From Streptomyces sp. TLI_171 (lineage in GTDB: Bacteria; Actinomycetota; Actinomycetes; Streptomycetales; Streptomycetaceae), in NCBI RefSeq assembly GCF_003610255.1, contig NZ_RAPS01000001.1:372001-436000 (forward strand): a DNA stretch of 64,000 nucleotides, given 5' to 3'. Of the stretch, positions 54,194 to 62,373 are shown piece after piece. The notes beneath the pieces are model-generated. The model was not told the DNA's origin, searched no databases, and worked only from the letters and a program-made list of their open reading frames with translations. Each line of letters opens with the position of its first letter. Position 1 is the stretch's first letter. The position numbers and the translations under genes were made by a program.

Positions 54194-54706
54194 ATGACCG
54201 GTCCGAACGACAGCGGTGCGCCCGATCCGCGGGCGCCGTGGGACGAGATCGCCCCGGGCCTGTGGCTGGGCGGCCTGCACTGGTCGGACGCCGCGGGGCG
54301 GCCCTCCCCGGTGGTGGTCGGCGCCGAGTTCGACCTGGTGGTGAGCCTGTGCCGGGCGGCCGGCCACGGCCCGGACCGGGAGGTGCCGCACCGGGTGCTG
54401 GTGCTGCCGGACGGGCCGTTGGACGCCTGGCAGTTGGCGGCCGTCCAGGCGATGGCGCTGGCGACGGCGGAGGCGATGGCCTTCGGTCGCCGGGTGCTGG
54501 TGCGCTGCGCCCGGGGCGACGACCGGTCGGGACTGGTGGCGGCCCAGGCACTGCTGGTGCTGGGCCTGACGGTGGACGAGGCGGTCGGCCTGGTCCGGGC
54601 GAACCGCTCGCTGCGCGCGCTGCGCAACGAGCTGTTCCTGGACTACCTGGCCACCGGCCTGGACACCGCCCGGCTGCTCACCTCGCTCTCCTCGCCGACG
54701 TCCTGA
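54194..54706 (+). CDS. dual-specificity-type protein phosphatase
   Basis: A 170-residue cysteine phosphatase. APGLWLGGLHWSD near the N terminus and the P-loop RCARGDDRSG (Cys105, Arg111) fit the CX5R signature. The His that usually precedes the Cys is Arg here. The loop Asp is probably in VLPDGPLDAW (residue 73). Substrate, protein or nucleotide phosphate, unknown. ATG at 54194 with GGTGGGAACG upstream; in-frame GTG at 54185 is an alternative. Confidence 0.75.
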   Translation: MTGPNDSGAPDPRAPWDEIAPGLWLGGLHWSDAAGRPSPVVVGAEFDLVVSLCRAAGHGPDREVPHRVLVLPDGPLDAWQLAAVQAMALATAEAMAFGRRVLVRCARGDDRSGLVAAQALLVLGLTVDEAVGLVRANRSLRALRNELFLDYLATGLDTARLLTSLSSPTS

Positions 54707-54713
54707 CGGCCGG

Positions 54714-54851
54714 TCAGTGCCTGCTGCCGCGGCGGCGGCGCAGGACCAGCACGGTGCCGGCCCCGAGGGTGCCGGCGGCGGCGAGGGCGCGCAGTGGGTG
54801 CGGGGCGTGGCTGGGCACGGGGGTGCTCGGGCCCGGGCTGGTCGAGTCACT
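54714..54851 (-). pseudogene. C-terminal remnant of a surface-anchored protein
   Basis: A leftward open frame of about 45 codons without a usable start ends in PVPSHAPHPLRALAAAGTLGAGTVLVLRRRRGSRH, a Pro-rich stretch, a short hydrophobic helix and a basic tail: the look of a cell-wall or membrane anchor. An in-frame TGA lies just upstream. It is probably the tail of a decayed gene. Confidence 0.35.
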
Positions 54852-55351
54852 GGGGCTCGGCGCTCACCTGAGCGCCGTCAGGAGAAGCCCCGGCGCGCGG
54901 GATTCGAGTGCGTCGCCGCCGACCGAGGGGCCGTCAGCGGGCGGCGGCCGCCTTATCGGAGGGTTACCTGAGCCTTATCGTCCGCTTGGGCCCGCGGCCG
55001 GCCGTCGATGGGTTTCGGGCGGCGGGCGTAGCCGGGCGGGTACCGGCCCGGTAGCCGGCGCGGGCGCCGGGGGGCCGATTCCGCTGGTGCTTTCCGTGGA
55101 CGGGTCGGTCGGCGCAAGCTGACGGAGCGCCAGGTCGGCTTCGCGGCACGGCCGATGGGCGTGGCTGAATCCCGCCATCCGACAACTGCCGCCGGTTGGC
55201 CGACCCTTGTCAATTGGTATAGGCCAATCGTAGCCTTCGTTCGCTCGCGGCGTGCCGGGCCCACGCCGCGCCGCCCCGGGGTCGCTCCCCGCGGTTCGGG
55301 CAGACGTGCCGCTTTCCCCCACACCCGGCCCGACCTTTCCTGAGGAGAACC
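54719..55351. other. long intergenic region before the LPMO
   Basis: About 630 bases with no intact gene. The left part contains the anchor-like remnant. On the minus strand at about 54975-55180 a Thr/Pro-rich open stretch (DPSTESTSG, PAPAPATGPVP) could belong to the same decayed surface protein. The right end carries the LPMO promoter with a DasR-like site. Confidence 0.45.
55207..55236 (+). promoter_or_regulatory. LPMO promoter with DasR-like (dre) site
   Basis: TTGTCA (55207-55212) and TAGCCT (55231-55236) are 18 bases apart. The spacer holds TGGTATAGGCCA (55215-55226) within the inverted repeat ATTGG...CCAAT. DasR, the GlcNAc-responsive repressor of streptomycetes, recognises sites near TGGTCTAGACCA. 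Confidence 0.65.
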
Positions 55352-56272
55352 ATGTCCTGGTCCCGTCGCCTGCTCGCCGCTTCCGCGGTGGGCGCGGGCG
55401 CCCTGGTCACCATCACCGCCGCGGCCGGCACCGCGGGCGCCCACGGCGCCATGTTCGGCCCCACCAGCCGGGTCGCGGCCTGCTACGCGGAAGGCCCCGA
55501 GACCCCGAAGTCCCAGGTCTGCAAGGACCTGGTGGCCGACAGCGGCACCCAGCCGCTGTACGACTGGAACGAGGTCAACATCGCCAGCGCCAACGGGCAG
55601 AGCCGGCAGATCATCCCGGACGGCCACCTCTGCTCGGCCAACCGTGACAAGTACCGCGCCCTGGACTGGGCCCGCACCGACTGGCCGGCCAGTTCGGTGA
55701 CGGCCGGCGCGAAGACCTTCAACTTCCGGGTCACCGCGCCCCACCAGGGCACCATGACGCTCTACCTCACCAACAGCGGCTACAACCCCACCCAGCCGCT
55801 GAAGTGGTCCGACCTGGACCTGGCCAACCCGATCGCCAGCTACGCCACGGCGCGCACCTCGGACAACGGCTACTACAACGTCAACGCCACGCTGCCGCAG
55901 CGCACCGGCCGCCAGCTGGTCTACATGGTGTGGCAGCGCTCGGACAGCCCGGAGGCGTTCTACGGCTGCTCGGACGTCGACTTCGGCGGCGGCAGCTCGG
56001 CGGCCGCGGCGGGCGCGTTCGCCGCCACCACCCCGTCCGCCCCGACCGAGGCGCAGCTCGACGCGGGCGCGGGCCGCTCGACCGTGGCGCACCACGGCCA
56101 CGGCGGGGACGTCACCACCGCCGCTGCCGCCGCGGGCGCCGGCGCGGTCGCGCTGTCCGCGCCGGACGGCGGCAACGCCCTGCTCGGCGTGGCCGGCGCG
56201 GCGCTGGTGTCGGCCGTCGCCTCGGGCGTGTTCCTGGCCCGCCGGATGCGCGGAGCCGCCGTCACCGCGTGA
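55352..56272 (+). CDS. AA10 chitin-active lytic polysaccharide monooxygenase with C-terminal membrane anchor
   Basis: A 306-residue LPMO. Signal peptide cleavage after AGA exposes His31 (HGAMFGP), the first ligand of the copper histidine brace; His131 in TAPHQGTMTLYLT is the second. The domain ends near residue 215 with paired cysteines (CSDVDFGGG). An Ala/Gly-rich, His-containing linker and a C-terminal helix followed by RRMRG (about 272-300) would hold the enzyme on the cell surface; most secreted family members lack this. It oxidatively cleaves crystalline chitin, helping the neighbouring GH18 enzymes. A GGAGAA site precedes the ATG. Confidence 0.92.
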   Translation: MSWSRRLLAASAVGAGALVTITAAAGTAGAHGAMFGPTSRVAACYAEGPETPKSQVCKDLVADSGTQPLYDWNEVNIASANGQSRQIIPDGHLCSANRDKYRALDWARTDWPASSVTAGAKTFNFRVTAPHQGTMTLYLTNSGYNPTQPLKWSDLDLANPIASYATARTSDNGYYNVNATLPQRTGRQLVYMVWQRSDSPEAFYGCSDVDFGGGSSAAAAGAFAATTPSAPTEAQLDAGAGRSTVAHHGHGGDVTTAAAAAGAGAVALSAPDGGNALLGVAGAALVSAVASGVFLARRMRGAAVTA

Positions 56273-56306
56273 CGGCCCACGGACGCCTGACCTGAGTCAG
56301 GCGGGC

Positions 56307-56341
56307 GGCGCGGCCCCGTCCCCCACTTCAGGGGCCGCGCC
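56307..56341. terminator. terminator after the LPMO
   Basis: Eleven-base perfect arms GGCGCGGCCCC / GGGGCCGCGCC with a 13-nt loop. Confidence 0.7.
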
Positions 56342-56423
56342 TTCCGTCACCATGCTCCCGCCGAAGTGCCTTAACCGTACCTGATTGAACCGTCAACTCC
56401 TGGCAAAGCAGCAGGATTTCGGC

Positions 56424-56452
56424 TTGACGGTCGGGATTGGTCTGGACCATCT
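56424..56452 (+). promoter_or_regulatory. chitinase promoter with DasR-like (dre) site
   Basis: TTGACG (56424-56429) serves as a -35 box. The site TGGTCTGGACCA (56438-56449) differs from the ideal TGGTCTAGACCA at one base and would cover the -10 region. Confidence 0.7.
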
Positions 56453-56517
56453 TGAGTGCCGCCCCCGCACCGAGCACGGCCCCACCCGTCCCCCACACCG
56501 TCAAGGAGGACTCGCCC

Positions 56518-58137
56518 ATGAGGCGCGTCACCCTGTCCCTGGCCGCGGCCGCGGCCCTGATCGCCGCGCCGCTGGGCGCCTTCGCCGCCGACGCGGCCGG
56601 GGTCTCCGGCCTGGTCGCCGACTACGCCGTCAGCCAGAGCTGGTCCACCGGATTCCAGGCGACCTACATCGTCACCAACCACACCAACGCCACGGTCAAC
56701 AGCTGGTCGCTCGCCTTCGACCTGCCGACCGGCGAGAGCGTCTCCAGCCTGTGGAACGGCGTGCTGACCTCCACCGCCACGCCCACCGGCACCCACTACA
56801 CGGTGACCTCGCCGACCTGGGCCGCTCCGCTCGCCCCCGGCGCCTCCGCCCCCGCGGTCGGTTTCGGCGTCACCACCGGCGCCGTGCAGACCGCACCCGC
56901 CAACTGCACGGTCAACAACCAGCCGTGCGCCGGTGCGCCCGCCGACACGGCCGCGCCGAGCGTGCCCGCGAACCTGCGCTCCACCGCCACCGGGCCGGGC
57001 AGCGTCACGCTCGGCTGGAACGCCGCCACCGACAACACCGCGGTGGCCGGCTACCACGTCCGCGAGGGGTCGGCGGTGGTCGCGACCGTCACCGGAACCT
57101 CGGCCACCGTGCGCGGCCTGCTCGGCGGCAGCAGCCACACCTTCACCGTCAGCGCCTTCGACGCGGCGGGCAACGAGTCCGCGAACTCCGCGGCCGCCAC
57201 CGCCGTCGCGGGCACCGGCACCAGCGCAGGCACCGCCGCCCCCTACGTGGACCTCGGCGCCTACCCGACGCCCAGCCTGCCCGCGCTCTCCGCCGCCAGC
57301 GGCATCAAGGAGTTCTCGCTGGCGTTCATCATCAACGGCAGCCAGCCGTGCACCGCCAGCTGGTTCGGCGCCTACGACCCGGCCACCGGCTGGAACAAGG
57401 CCGACATGGACGCGATCCGGGACGCCGGCGGCGACGTCCGCCCGTCCTTCGGCGGCGCCAACGGCACCGAACTCGCCCAGTCCTGCACCACGGTGGCCGC
57501 GCTCGCCGCGCAGTACCAGAAGGTCGTCGACGTCTACGCGCTCGACCGGGTCGACTTCGACATCGAGGGCACCGCGGTCACCGACCACGCCTCGGTCGAC
57601 CGCCGCTCCGCCGCGCTCGCCCAGGTCCAGGCCGCGCAGCGGGCCAAGGGCCGCGACCTCAAGGTCAGCCTGACCCTGCCGGTGCTGCCCAGCGGCCTGA
57701 CCGCCGACGGCGTCTACATCCTGCAGTCCGCCAAGAACGCCGGCCTGGCCGTCGACCTGGTCAACGTGATGGCGATGGACTTCGGCGACTGGGCCGCCCC
57801 GAGCCCGGCCGGCAAGATGGGCGCCTACGCGATCCAGTCCGCGCAGTCCACCCAGGCCCAGATCCGCTCGGTGTGGACCGGCCTGACGGACGCCCAGGCG
57901 TACGCCATGGTCGGCGTCACCCCGATGCTCGGCCAGAACGACACCACCTCCGAGGTGTTCGGCATCACCGACGCCCAGCAACTGCTCGCCTTCGCCCAGC
58001 AGAACCACCTCGGCGAGCTGGCGTTCTGGGAGATGACCCGGGACGCCAACGCCTGCACCGGCTCGCTGCCCAAGTGCACCAACGTCCCGCAGACGCCGTA
58101 CCAGTTCTCGAAGATCTTCGCGGCGTACCGCGGCTGA
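56518..58137 (+). CDS. GH18 chitinase with CBM2 and fibronectin III domains
   Basis: A 539-residue secreted chitinase. Signal peptide to about residue 24, cellulose/chitin-binding CBM2 (about 28-138: YAVSQSWSTGFQATYIVTN ... NSWSLAFDLP), fibronectin type III (about 144-232) and a GH18 barrel (about 240-539). The full catalytic motif DRVDFDIE gives acid Glu350. The barrel is of the bacterial ChiC/D-type short form. AAGGAGGA precedes the ATG. It hydrolyses chitin to chitobiose, inducing through GlcNAc metabolism. Monocistronic, closed by a strong terminator. Confidence 0.93.
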   Translation: MRRVTLSLAAAAALIAAPLGAFAADAAGVSGLVADYAVSQSWSTGFQATYIVTNHTNATVNSWSLAFDLPTGESVSSLWNGVLTSTATPTGTHYTVTSPTWAAPLAPGASAPAVGFGVTTGAVQTAPANCTVNNQPCAGAPADTAAPSVPANLRSTATGPGSVTLGWNAATDNTAVAGYHVREGSAVVATVTGTSATVRGLLGGSSHTFTVSAFDAAGNESANSAAATAVAGTGTSAGTAAPYVDLGAYPTPSLPALSAASGIKEFSLAFIINGSQPCTASWFGAYDPATGWNKADMDAIRDAGGDVRPSFGGANGTELAQSCTTVAALAAQYQKVVDVYALDRVDFDIEGTAVTDHASVDRRSAALAQVQAAQRAKGRDLKVSLTLPVLPSGLTADGVYILQSAKNAGLAVDLVNVMAMDFGDWAAPSPAGKMGAYAIQSAQSTQAQIRSVWTGLTDAQAYAMVGVTPMLGQNDTTSEVFGITDAQQLLAFAQQNHLGELAFWEMTRDANACTGSLPKCTNVPQTPYQFSKIFAAYRG

Positions 58138-58151
58138 CCCCCCGCACGACG

Positions 58152-58191
58152 AAGGGCCGTCCCCCGCGCCGCTGCGCGCGGGACGGCCCTT
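58152..58191. terminator. strong bidirectional terminator
   Basis: AAGGGCCGTCCC / GGGACGGCCCTT arms (with further pairing inside) between the chitinase and the convergent MFS gene. Confidence 0.85.
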
Positions 58192-58209
58192 GCCGTCACT
58201 GACCGTCCG

Positions 58210-59733
58210 TCACACCGCCTGGTGCTCGCCCGCCGTGCGCGGAGCGGGGGCCACCGCGTCGGCGGCCTCGACGGGCCCGCCCTCGCCGCCCTCCTCGTGC
58301 TCGGGGCGGCCGTGCATCGGGAGCAGGAAGATCGCGGCGAACACCACCACCAGCAGGCCCACCTCCGTCCACAGCGTGATCTGCTCGGCGCTCGCGAAGT
58401 CCGCCGTCTTGAGGCGCTCGAAGAACACCGTGCCCAGGATGGCGCTGCCCAGGGCGGCGCCGAGCTGCTGGACGGACGTCAGGGTGCCGGAGGCGGAGCC
58501 GGTCTCGTGCGCCTCCACCGAGGCCAGCACCATGCCGAAGAACGGGGCCATCACCAGGCCCATGCCCAGACCGGTGACCGCGAGCGCCGGGACGGTCTGC
58601 CACGGCGTGACGGCCGCGCCCTGGCTGTGCAGGGTGTACATCAGGCCGAGCACGCCGGCGACCATCACCAGCAGGCCGGCGTGCATCACCTTGCGGCCGT
58701 ACTTCTGCAGCGCCTGCGAGGCGATGAAGGCGATCACCATGCCGACCGAGGCCGGGATGCCGGCCAGGCCGGACTTCAGCGCGCTGTAGTGCAGGCCCAG
58801 CTGCGTGTAGAGGCTGAACGTGAGCCAGAAGCCGGTCATCGCGGTGAAGAAGATCAGGCCGAGCACCATGCCGCCGCTGAAGCCGCGCTTGGCGAACAGG
58901 CTGGGCTCGACCAGCGGGTCCGCCCCGGTGGCCTTGCGGCGCGCCTCGTACCAGCCGAACAGGCCGAAGATCGCCACGCCGACCGCCAGCAGCGCGAACG
59001 CCCACAGCGGCCAGTCGTGCTCGCGGCCCTGGACCAGCGGGTAGATGACGGTGGCCGCGCCGACGGCGGCCAGCAGCGCGCCGACCAGGTCGAGCCGGAC
59101 GGTCGGACCCTCGGCCTGCGCGGGCAGGAAGACCCGGCCGCCGACGAAGGCGAACAGGCCGAGCGGGATGTTGATCAGGAAGATCATCCGCCAGCCGGTG
59201 CCGCCGAAGTCCGCGTCGATCAGCCAGCCGGCCAGGATCGGGCCGCCGACCGTCGACAGGCCCATCACCGGGCCGAACATGCCGAACGCCGCGCCCTGCT
59301 CCTTGGGCGAGAAGATCTCCTTCATGATGCCCAGGCCCTGGGGCAGCATCACCGCGCCGAGCAGGCCCTGGGCCACCCGCGCGACGATCAGCTGCCAGGG
59401 CTCCTGGGCCAGGCCGCAGAACAGCGAGCCGATGGTGAAGCCCGCCGCACCGATCATGAACATCCGGCGGCGGCCGAAGATGTCGCCGAGCCGGCCGCCG
59501 GTGATCAGGCCGATGGCCATCGCCAGCGTGTAGGCGGCGCCCAGCCACTGGATGGTGGACTCGCCGCCGCCGATGTCGGCCCGGATCGCGGGCGCGGCGA
59601 TGTTGGTGACCAGCGAGTCGAGCAGGTCCATCACCTCGGCGGCGAGGATCACGAACAGCGCGACCCAGCGCCAACGGTAGGGTTCGGCTGCGCCGGAGGG
59701 CGGCGCAGCCGTCGTGGTGACCGCGTCGGTCAT
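58210..59733 (-). CDS. DHA2-family MFS transporter
   Basis: A 507-residue transporter with 14 predicted helices: helix 1 LAAEVMDLLDSLVTNIAAPAI, motif A GRLGDIFGRRRMFMIG (about 80-95) and motif C VMGLSTVGGPILAGWLI. The acidic C terminus EHEEGGEGGP is disordered. It probably exports an antibiotic-like compound by proton antiport. ATG at 59733 has AGGAG eight bases upstream; the frame further upstream is not coding. Divergent from a TetR gene with an operator-like palindrome between. Confidence 0.9.
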   Translation of the reverse strand: MTDAVTTTAAPPSGAAEPYRWRWVALFVILAAEVMDLLDSLVTNIAAPAIRADIGGGESTIQWLGAAYTLAMAIGLITGGRLGDIFGRRRMFMIGAAGFTIGSLFCGLAQEPWQLIVARVAQGLLGAVMLPQGLGIMKEIFSPKEQGAAFGMFGPVMGLSTVGGPILAGWLIDADFGGTGWRMIFLINIPLGLFAFVGGRVFLPAQAEGPTVRLDLVGALLAAVGAATVIYPLVQGREHDWPLWAFALLAVGVAIFGLFGWYEARRKATGADPLVEPSLFAKRGFSGGMVLGLIFFTAMTGFWLTFSLYTQLGLHYSALKSGLAGIPASVGMVIAFIASQALQKYGRKVMHAGLLVMVAGVLGLMYTLHSQGAAVTPWQTVPALAVTGLGMGLVMAPFFGMVLASVEAHETGSASGTLTSVQQLGAALGSAILGTVFFERLKTADFASAEQITLWTEVGLLVVVFAAIFLLPMHGRPEHEEGGEGGPVEAADAVAPAPRTAGEHQAV

Positions 59734-59781
59734 GGCAACTCCTGTTGCGTACCAGGGCGCGGAGGACGGGGGCCGCGCGAT

Positions 59782-59811
59782 GAACGGTGTTTGTCTGGAC
59801 GAACACTGTTC
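59782..59811. promoter_or_regulatory. TetR-type operator upstream of the MFS gene
   Basis: A 30-bp imperfect palindrome, GAACGGTGTTTGTC-TG-GACGAACACTGTTC, matches at 12 of 14 arm positions. It lies 49-78 bases upstream of the MFS start, where the promoter should be, next to a divergent TetR gene. Confidence 0.65.
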
Positions 59812-59952
59812 TACGAGTCGAGCGGCGTTCCCGTCAAACGAATTGACCCTGACCTTTCCCTGACTCCGCCCCCGAGTCGTCCCCGACCCGCCTCCGGCCT
59901 GCGGTCGAGCCCCGCGCGAGCCGCGCTCCGACCGGACCCTTCGCCCACCCCT

Positions 59953-59965
59953 CGAACGGCGTTCG
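59953..59965. promoter_or_regulatory. short palindrome before the TetR gene
   Basis: CGAACGGCGTTCG, a perfect 13-base odd palindrome sharing GAACG/GTTCG with the larger operator. It is a candidate autoregulatory half of the same system. Confidence 0.45.
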
Positions 59966-59986
59966 TCGCGAGTACGATGATCGACG

Positions 59987-60739
59987 GTGGAACGTTCAGC
60001 GAAAGCAGGTGGCCCGATGCCCGCGCAGATGCCCGCGATCCCGTGGCACAAGCCCCGCAAGGCGGAGCCGCGGCAGCCGCTCAGCCGCTCGCTGATCGTG
60101 GAGACGGCGATCCGGGTGCTGGACGCGGAGGGCCTGGCCGGGGTGACGATGCGCCGGGTCGCCCAGGAGCTGGGCACCGGCCCGGCCTCGCTGTACGCGC
60201 ACGTCTCCAACAAGGAGGAGCTGTTCGAGCTGATGCTGGAGCGGGTGGTGTCGGAGATCCGGCTGCCGCTGCGGCCCGAGCCCGGGCGCTGGAAGGAGCA
60301 GATCACCGAGATCTGCTTCGAGGCGCAGCGGGTGCTGACGGCCCATCGGGACGTGTCGCTGGTGTCGCTGGGCAGCATCCCGGTGGGCGAGAGCCAGCTC
60401 GGGCTCACCGAGTTCCTGCTCGACCTGCTGCTGCAGGTCGGCCTGCCGCCGCAGGTGGCGGCCTGGGCGCTGGACGGCCTGGGCCAGTTGATCGACACCG
60501 ACGCGTACGAGGCCTCGGTGTACAGCGAGCGGATGGCCCGGGGCACCGACCTGGGCGAGTACTTCGAGCAGCTCCGCTCCTACCTGCACGAGCTGCCGAC
60601 GGACCGGTTCCCGACCCTGCAGGGCATGGCGGACACCATGATGACCGGCGACGGGGACGAGCGGTACGCGTTCAAGATCGAGGTGTTCCTGCGCGGCCTG
60701 GAGTCCTACCTGCCGCCCGAGCGCCGGACGGTCGGCTGA
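59987..60739 (+). CDS. TetR-family transcriptional regulator
   Basis: About 250 residues. The helix-turn-helix is GVTMRRVAQELGTGPASLYAHVSNKEELFELML (about 52-84), followed by a helical TetR_C_1-like ligand domain. It is divergent from the DHA2 pump, the usual arrangement for a drug-responsive repressor of its neighbour. Start is uncertain: GTG at 59987 has TACGAT eight bases upstream, while the in-frame ATG at 60017 has AGGTGG. Confidence 0.87.
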   Translation: MERSAKAGGPMPAQMPAIPWHKPRKAEPRQPLSRSLIVETAIRVLDAEGLAGVTMRRVAQELGTGPASLYAHVSNKEELFELMLERVVSEIRLPLRPEPGRWKEQITEICFEAQRVLTAHRDVSLVSLGSIPVGESQLGLTEFLLDLLLQVGLPPQVAAWALDGLGQLIDTDAYEASVYSERMARGTDLGEYFEQLRSYLHELPTDRFPTLQGMADTMMTGDGDERYAFKIEVFLRGLESYLPPERRTVG

Positions 60740-60836
60740 CAGTTCGTCAACCTCCGTTCCGGGCACCCCCTTGACCAGCAGTTGACCTGCGCTTTACTGC
60801 TGCGGGCTGCGGTGCGCGCGGGTGCGGCCGCAAGGG

Positions 60837-60866
60837 TTGACGGCGGACTGGCACAGGTCTATACCA
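60837..60866 (+). promoter_or_regulatory. chitinase promoter with DasR-like (dre) site
   Basis: TTGACG (60837-60842) and TATACC (60860-60865) are 17 bases apart. The site AGGTCTATACCA (60855-60866), flanked as ACAGGTCTATACCAGT, overlaps the -10 box and resembles the DasR consensus on the opposite strand. Confidence 0.7.
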
Positions 60867-60978
60867 GTGGCAGTCACGTCAACCTCGGCTTGGTACCCGA
60901 CCGTTGACCCGGGCGTGCACCCCACATCCCTGCGCGCACCCGGGCCGCCGTCCTCGCCGCCTCCCGGAGAGGTTCCCG

Positions 60979-62280
60979 ATGGAACGCGCACTTCCCCCAC
61001 ACCCCGCCGCCCTCCCCGCCGCCGCCCGGCCCCGCCGGTCGCGGCGCGCGGTCGCGGTCGCCCTGTCCGTCTTCGGCCTGCTGGCCGGAGGGGTGGCCGC
61101 CGTCACCGCGTCTGGTACGGCGAACGCCGCCACCACCGCCGGGATCGGGTCCAACTGGTACGCGTCCGCGCCGTACCTGATGCCCGAGGACAACAGCCCG
61201 CCGAACGCCGCCGCCGTGATGGACGCCACCGGCCAGAAGGCCTTCCAGCTGGCGTTCATCCTGGCCCAGGGCAGCAGCTGCAGCCCGGCCTGGGGCGGCA
61301 CCTCCTCGATCGACTCCGACACCACCATGCCGGCCGTCATCCAGACCATCCGCGGCAAGGGCGGCGACGTCTCGGTCTCGGTGGGCGGCTACGGCGGCAC
61401 CAAGCTCGGCCAGACCTGCGGCACCCCGGAGGCGACCGCCGCCGCCTACCAGAAGGTCGTGACCAAGTACAACCTCAAGGCGATCGACTTCGACCTCGAG
61501 GAGCCGGAGTACGAGAACACCGCCGCGATCCACAACGAGATCGGCGCGGCCCGGATCCTGCAGCAGAACAACCCGGGCATCTACATCTCCATCACCACCG
61601 CGGGCACCAACGCCGGCACCGGCTGGTTCGGCACCCAGATGCTGCTGGAGGCGAAGTCCCAGGGCTTCACCCCGAACAACTACTCGATCATGCCGTTCGA
61701 CGGCGGCTTCAACGGCGCGGCCGCGCAGACCGACGCGCTGGTGAAGTTCAACGGCATCCTGCAGAGCACCTTCGGCTGGAACGAGGCCACCGCCTACGCC
61801 CACGAGGGCGTCTCGCTGATGAACGGCCGCACCGACGCCGCCGAGTACTTCCGGCAGGCGGACTTCCAGACCGTGCTGGACTTCGCCACCGCGCACAAGC
61901 TGGCCCGCTACACCTACTGGTCCGTCAACCGGGACCGCCAGTGCCCCGGCACGGTGGACCCGGGCCTGTCCGGCGCCTGCTCCAGCGTGGCGCAGAACGA
62001 CTGGGACTTCACCAAGTTCACCGTGAAGTTCGCCGGGGCGACCCCGCCCACCAGCTCGCCGAGCCCGACCAGCAGCACCTCGCCGACCAGCAGCAGCCCG
62101 AGCCCGTCCGGCGGCACCTGCTCGGCCGCGCCGAGCTGGAGCGCCACCACCACGTACGCCACCGCGGGCACCAAGGTCTCCTGGAAGGGCCACTACTGGA
62201 CGAACAAGTGGTGGACCCTGAACGAGGACCCCACCCTGAGCGGCCAGTGGGGCGTCTGGGCCGACAACGGCGCCTGCTGA
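60979..62280 (+). CDS. GH18 chitinase with C-terminal CBM5/12
   Basis: A 433-residue secreted chitinase. A long signal with RPRRSRR and AxA near residue 50 (Tat-like), a GH18 barrel (about 53-350) with catalytic Glu174 in AIDFDLEEPE, a Ser/Pro/Thr linker (about 353-382) and a CBM5/12 chitin-binding module (WSATTTYATAGTKVSWKGHYW, WWTLNEDP). The first Asp of the DxxDxDxE signature is replaced (Lys167), unlike its neighbour. GGAGAGG precedes the ATG. It probably acts on chitin ends or different forms than the CBM2 enzyme. Confidence 0.92.
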   Translation: MERALPPHPAALPAAARPRRSRRAVAVALSVFGLLAGGVAAVTASGTANAATTAGIGSNWYASAPYLMPEDNSPPNAAAVMDATGQKAFQLAFILAQGSSCSPAWGGTSSIDSDTTMPAVIQTIRGKGGDVSVSVGGYGGTKLGQTCGTPEATAAAYQKVVTKYNLKAIDFDLEEPEYENTAAIHNEIGAARILQQNNPGIYISITTAGTNAGTGWFGTQMLLEAKSQGFTPNNYSIMPFDGGFNGAAAQTDALVKFNGILQSTFGWNEATAYAHEGVSLMNGRTDAAEYFRQADFQTVLDFATAHKLARYTYWSVNRDRQCPGTVDPGLSGACSSVAQNDWDFTKFTVKFAGATPPTSSPSPTSSTSPTSSSPSPSGGTCSAAPSWSATTTYATAGTKVSWKGHYWTNKWWTLNEDPTLSGQWGVWADNGAC

Positions 62281-62302
62281 CCCGGCCGACCTGAGAACCG
62301 AG

Positions 62303-62349
62303 CGGGCCGCCCGGCCGCGGAGCGCGAAGCTCCGCGGCCGGGCGGCCCG
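62303..62349. terminator. very strong terminator
   Basis: A 21-bp perfect inverted repeat, starting CGGGCCGCCCGG and ending GGGCGGCCCG, with a 5-nt GCGAA loop, between the chitinase and the convergent subunit-b gene. Confidence 0.9.
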
Positions 62350-62373
62350 TTCCGTGCGGATCCTGACAGCGGG

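Noticed and set aside
58222..60774. An 850-residue rightward open frame over the MFS and TetR genes
   Set aside because: A high-GC artefact antisense to the MFS gene; no recognisable motif.
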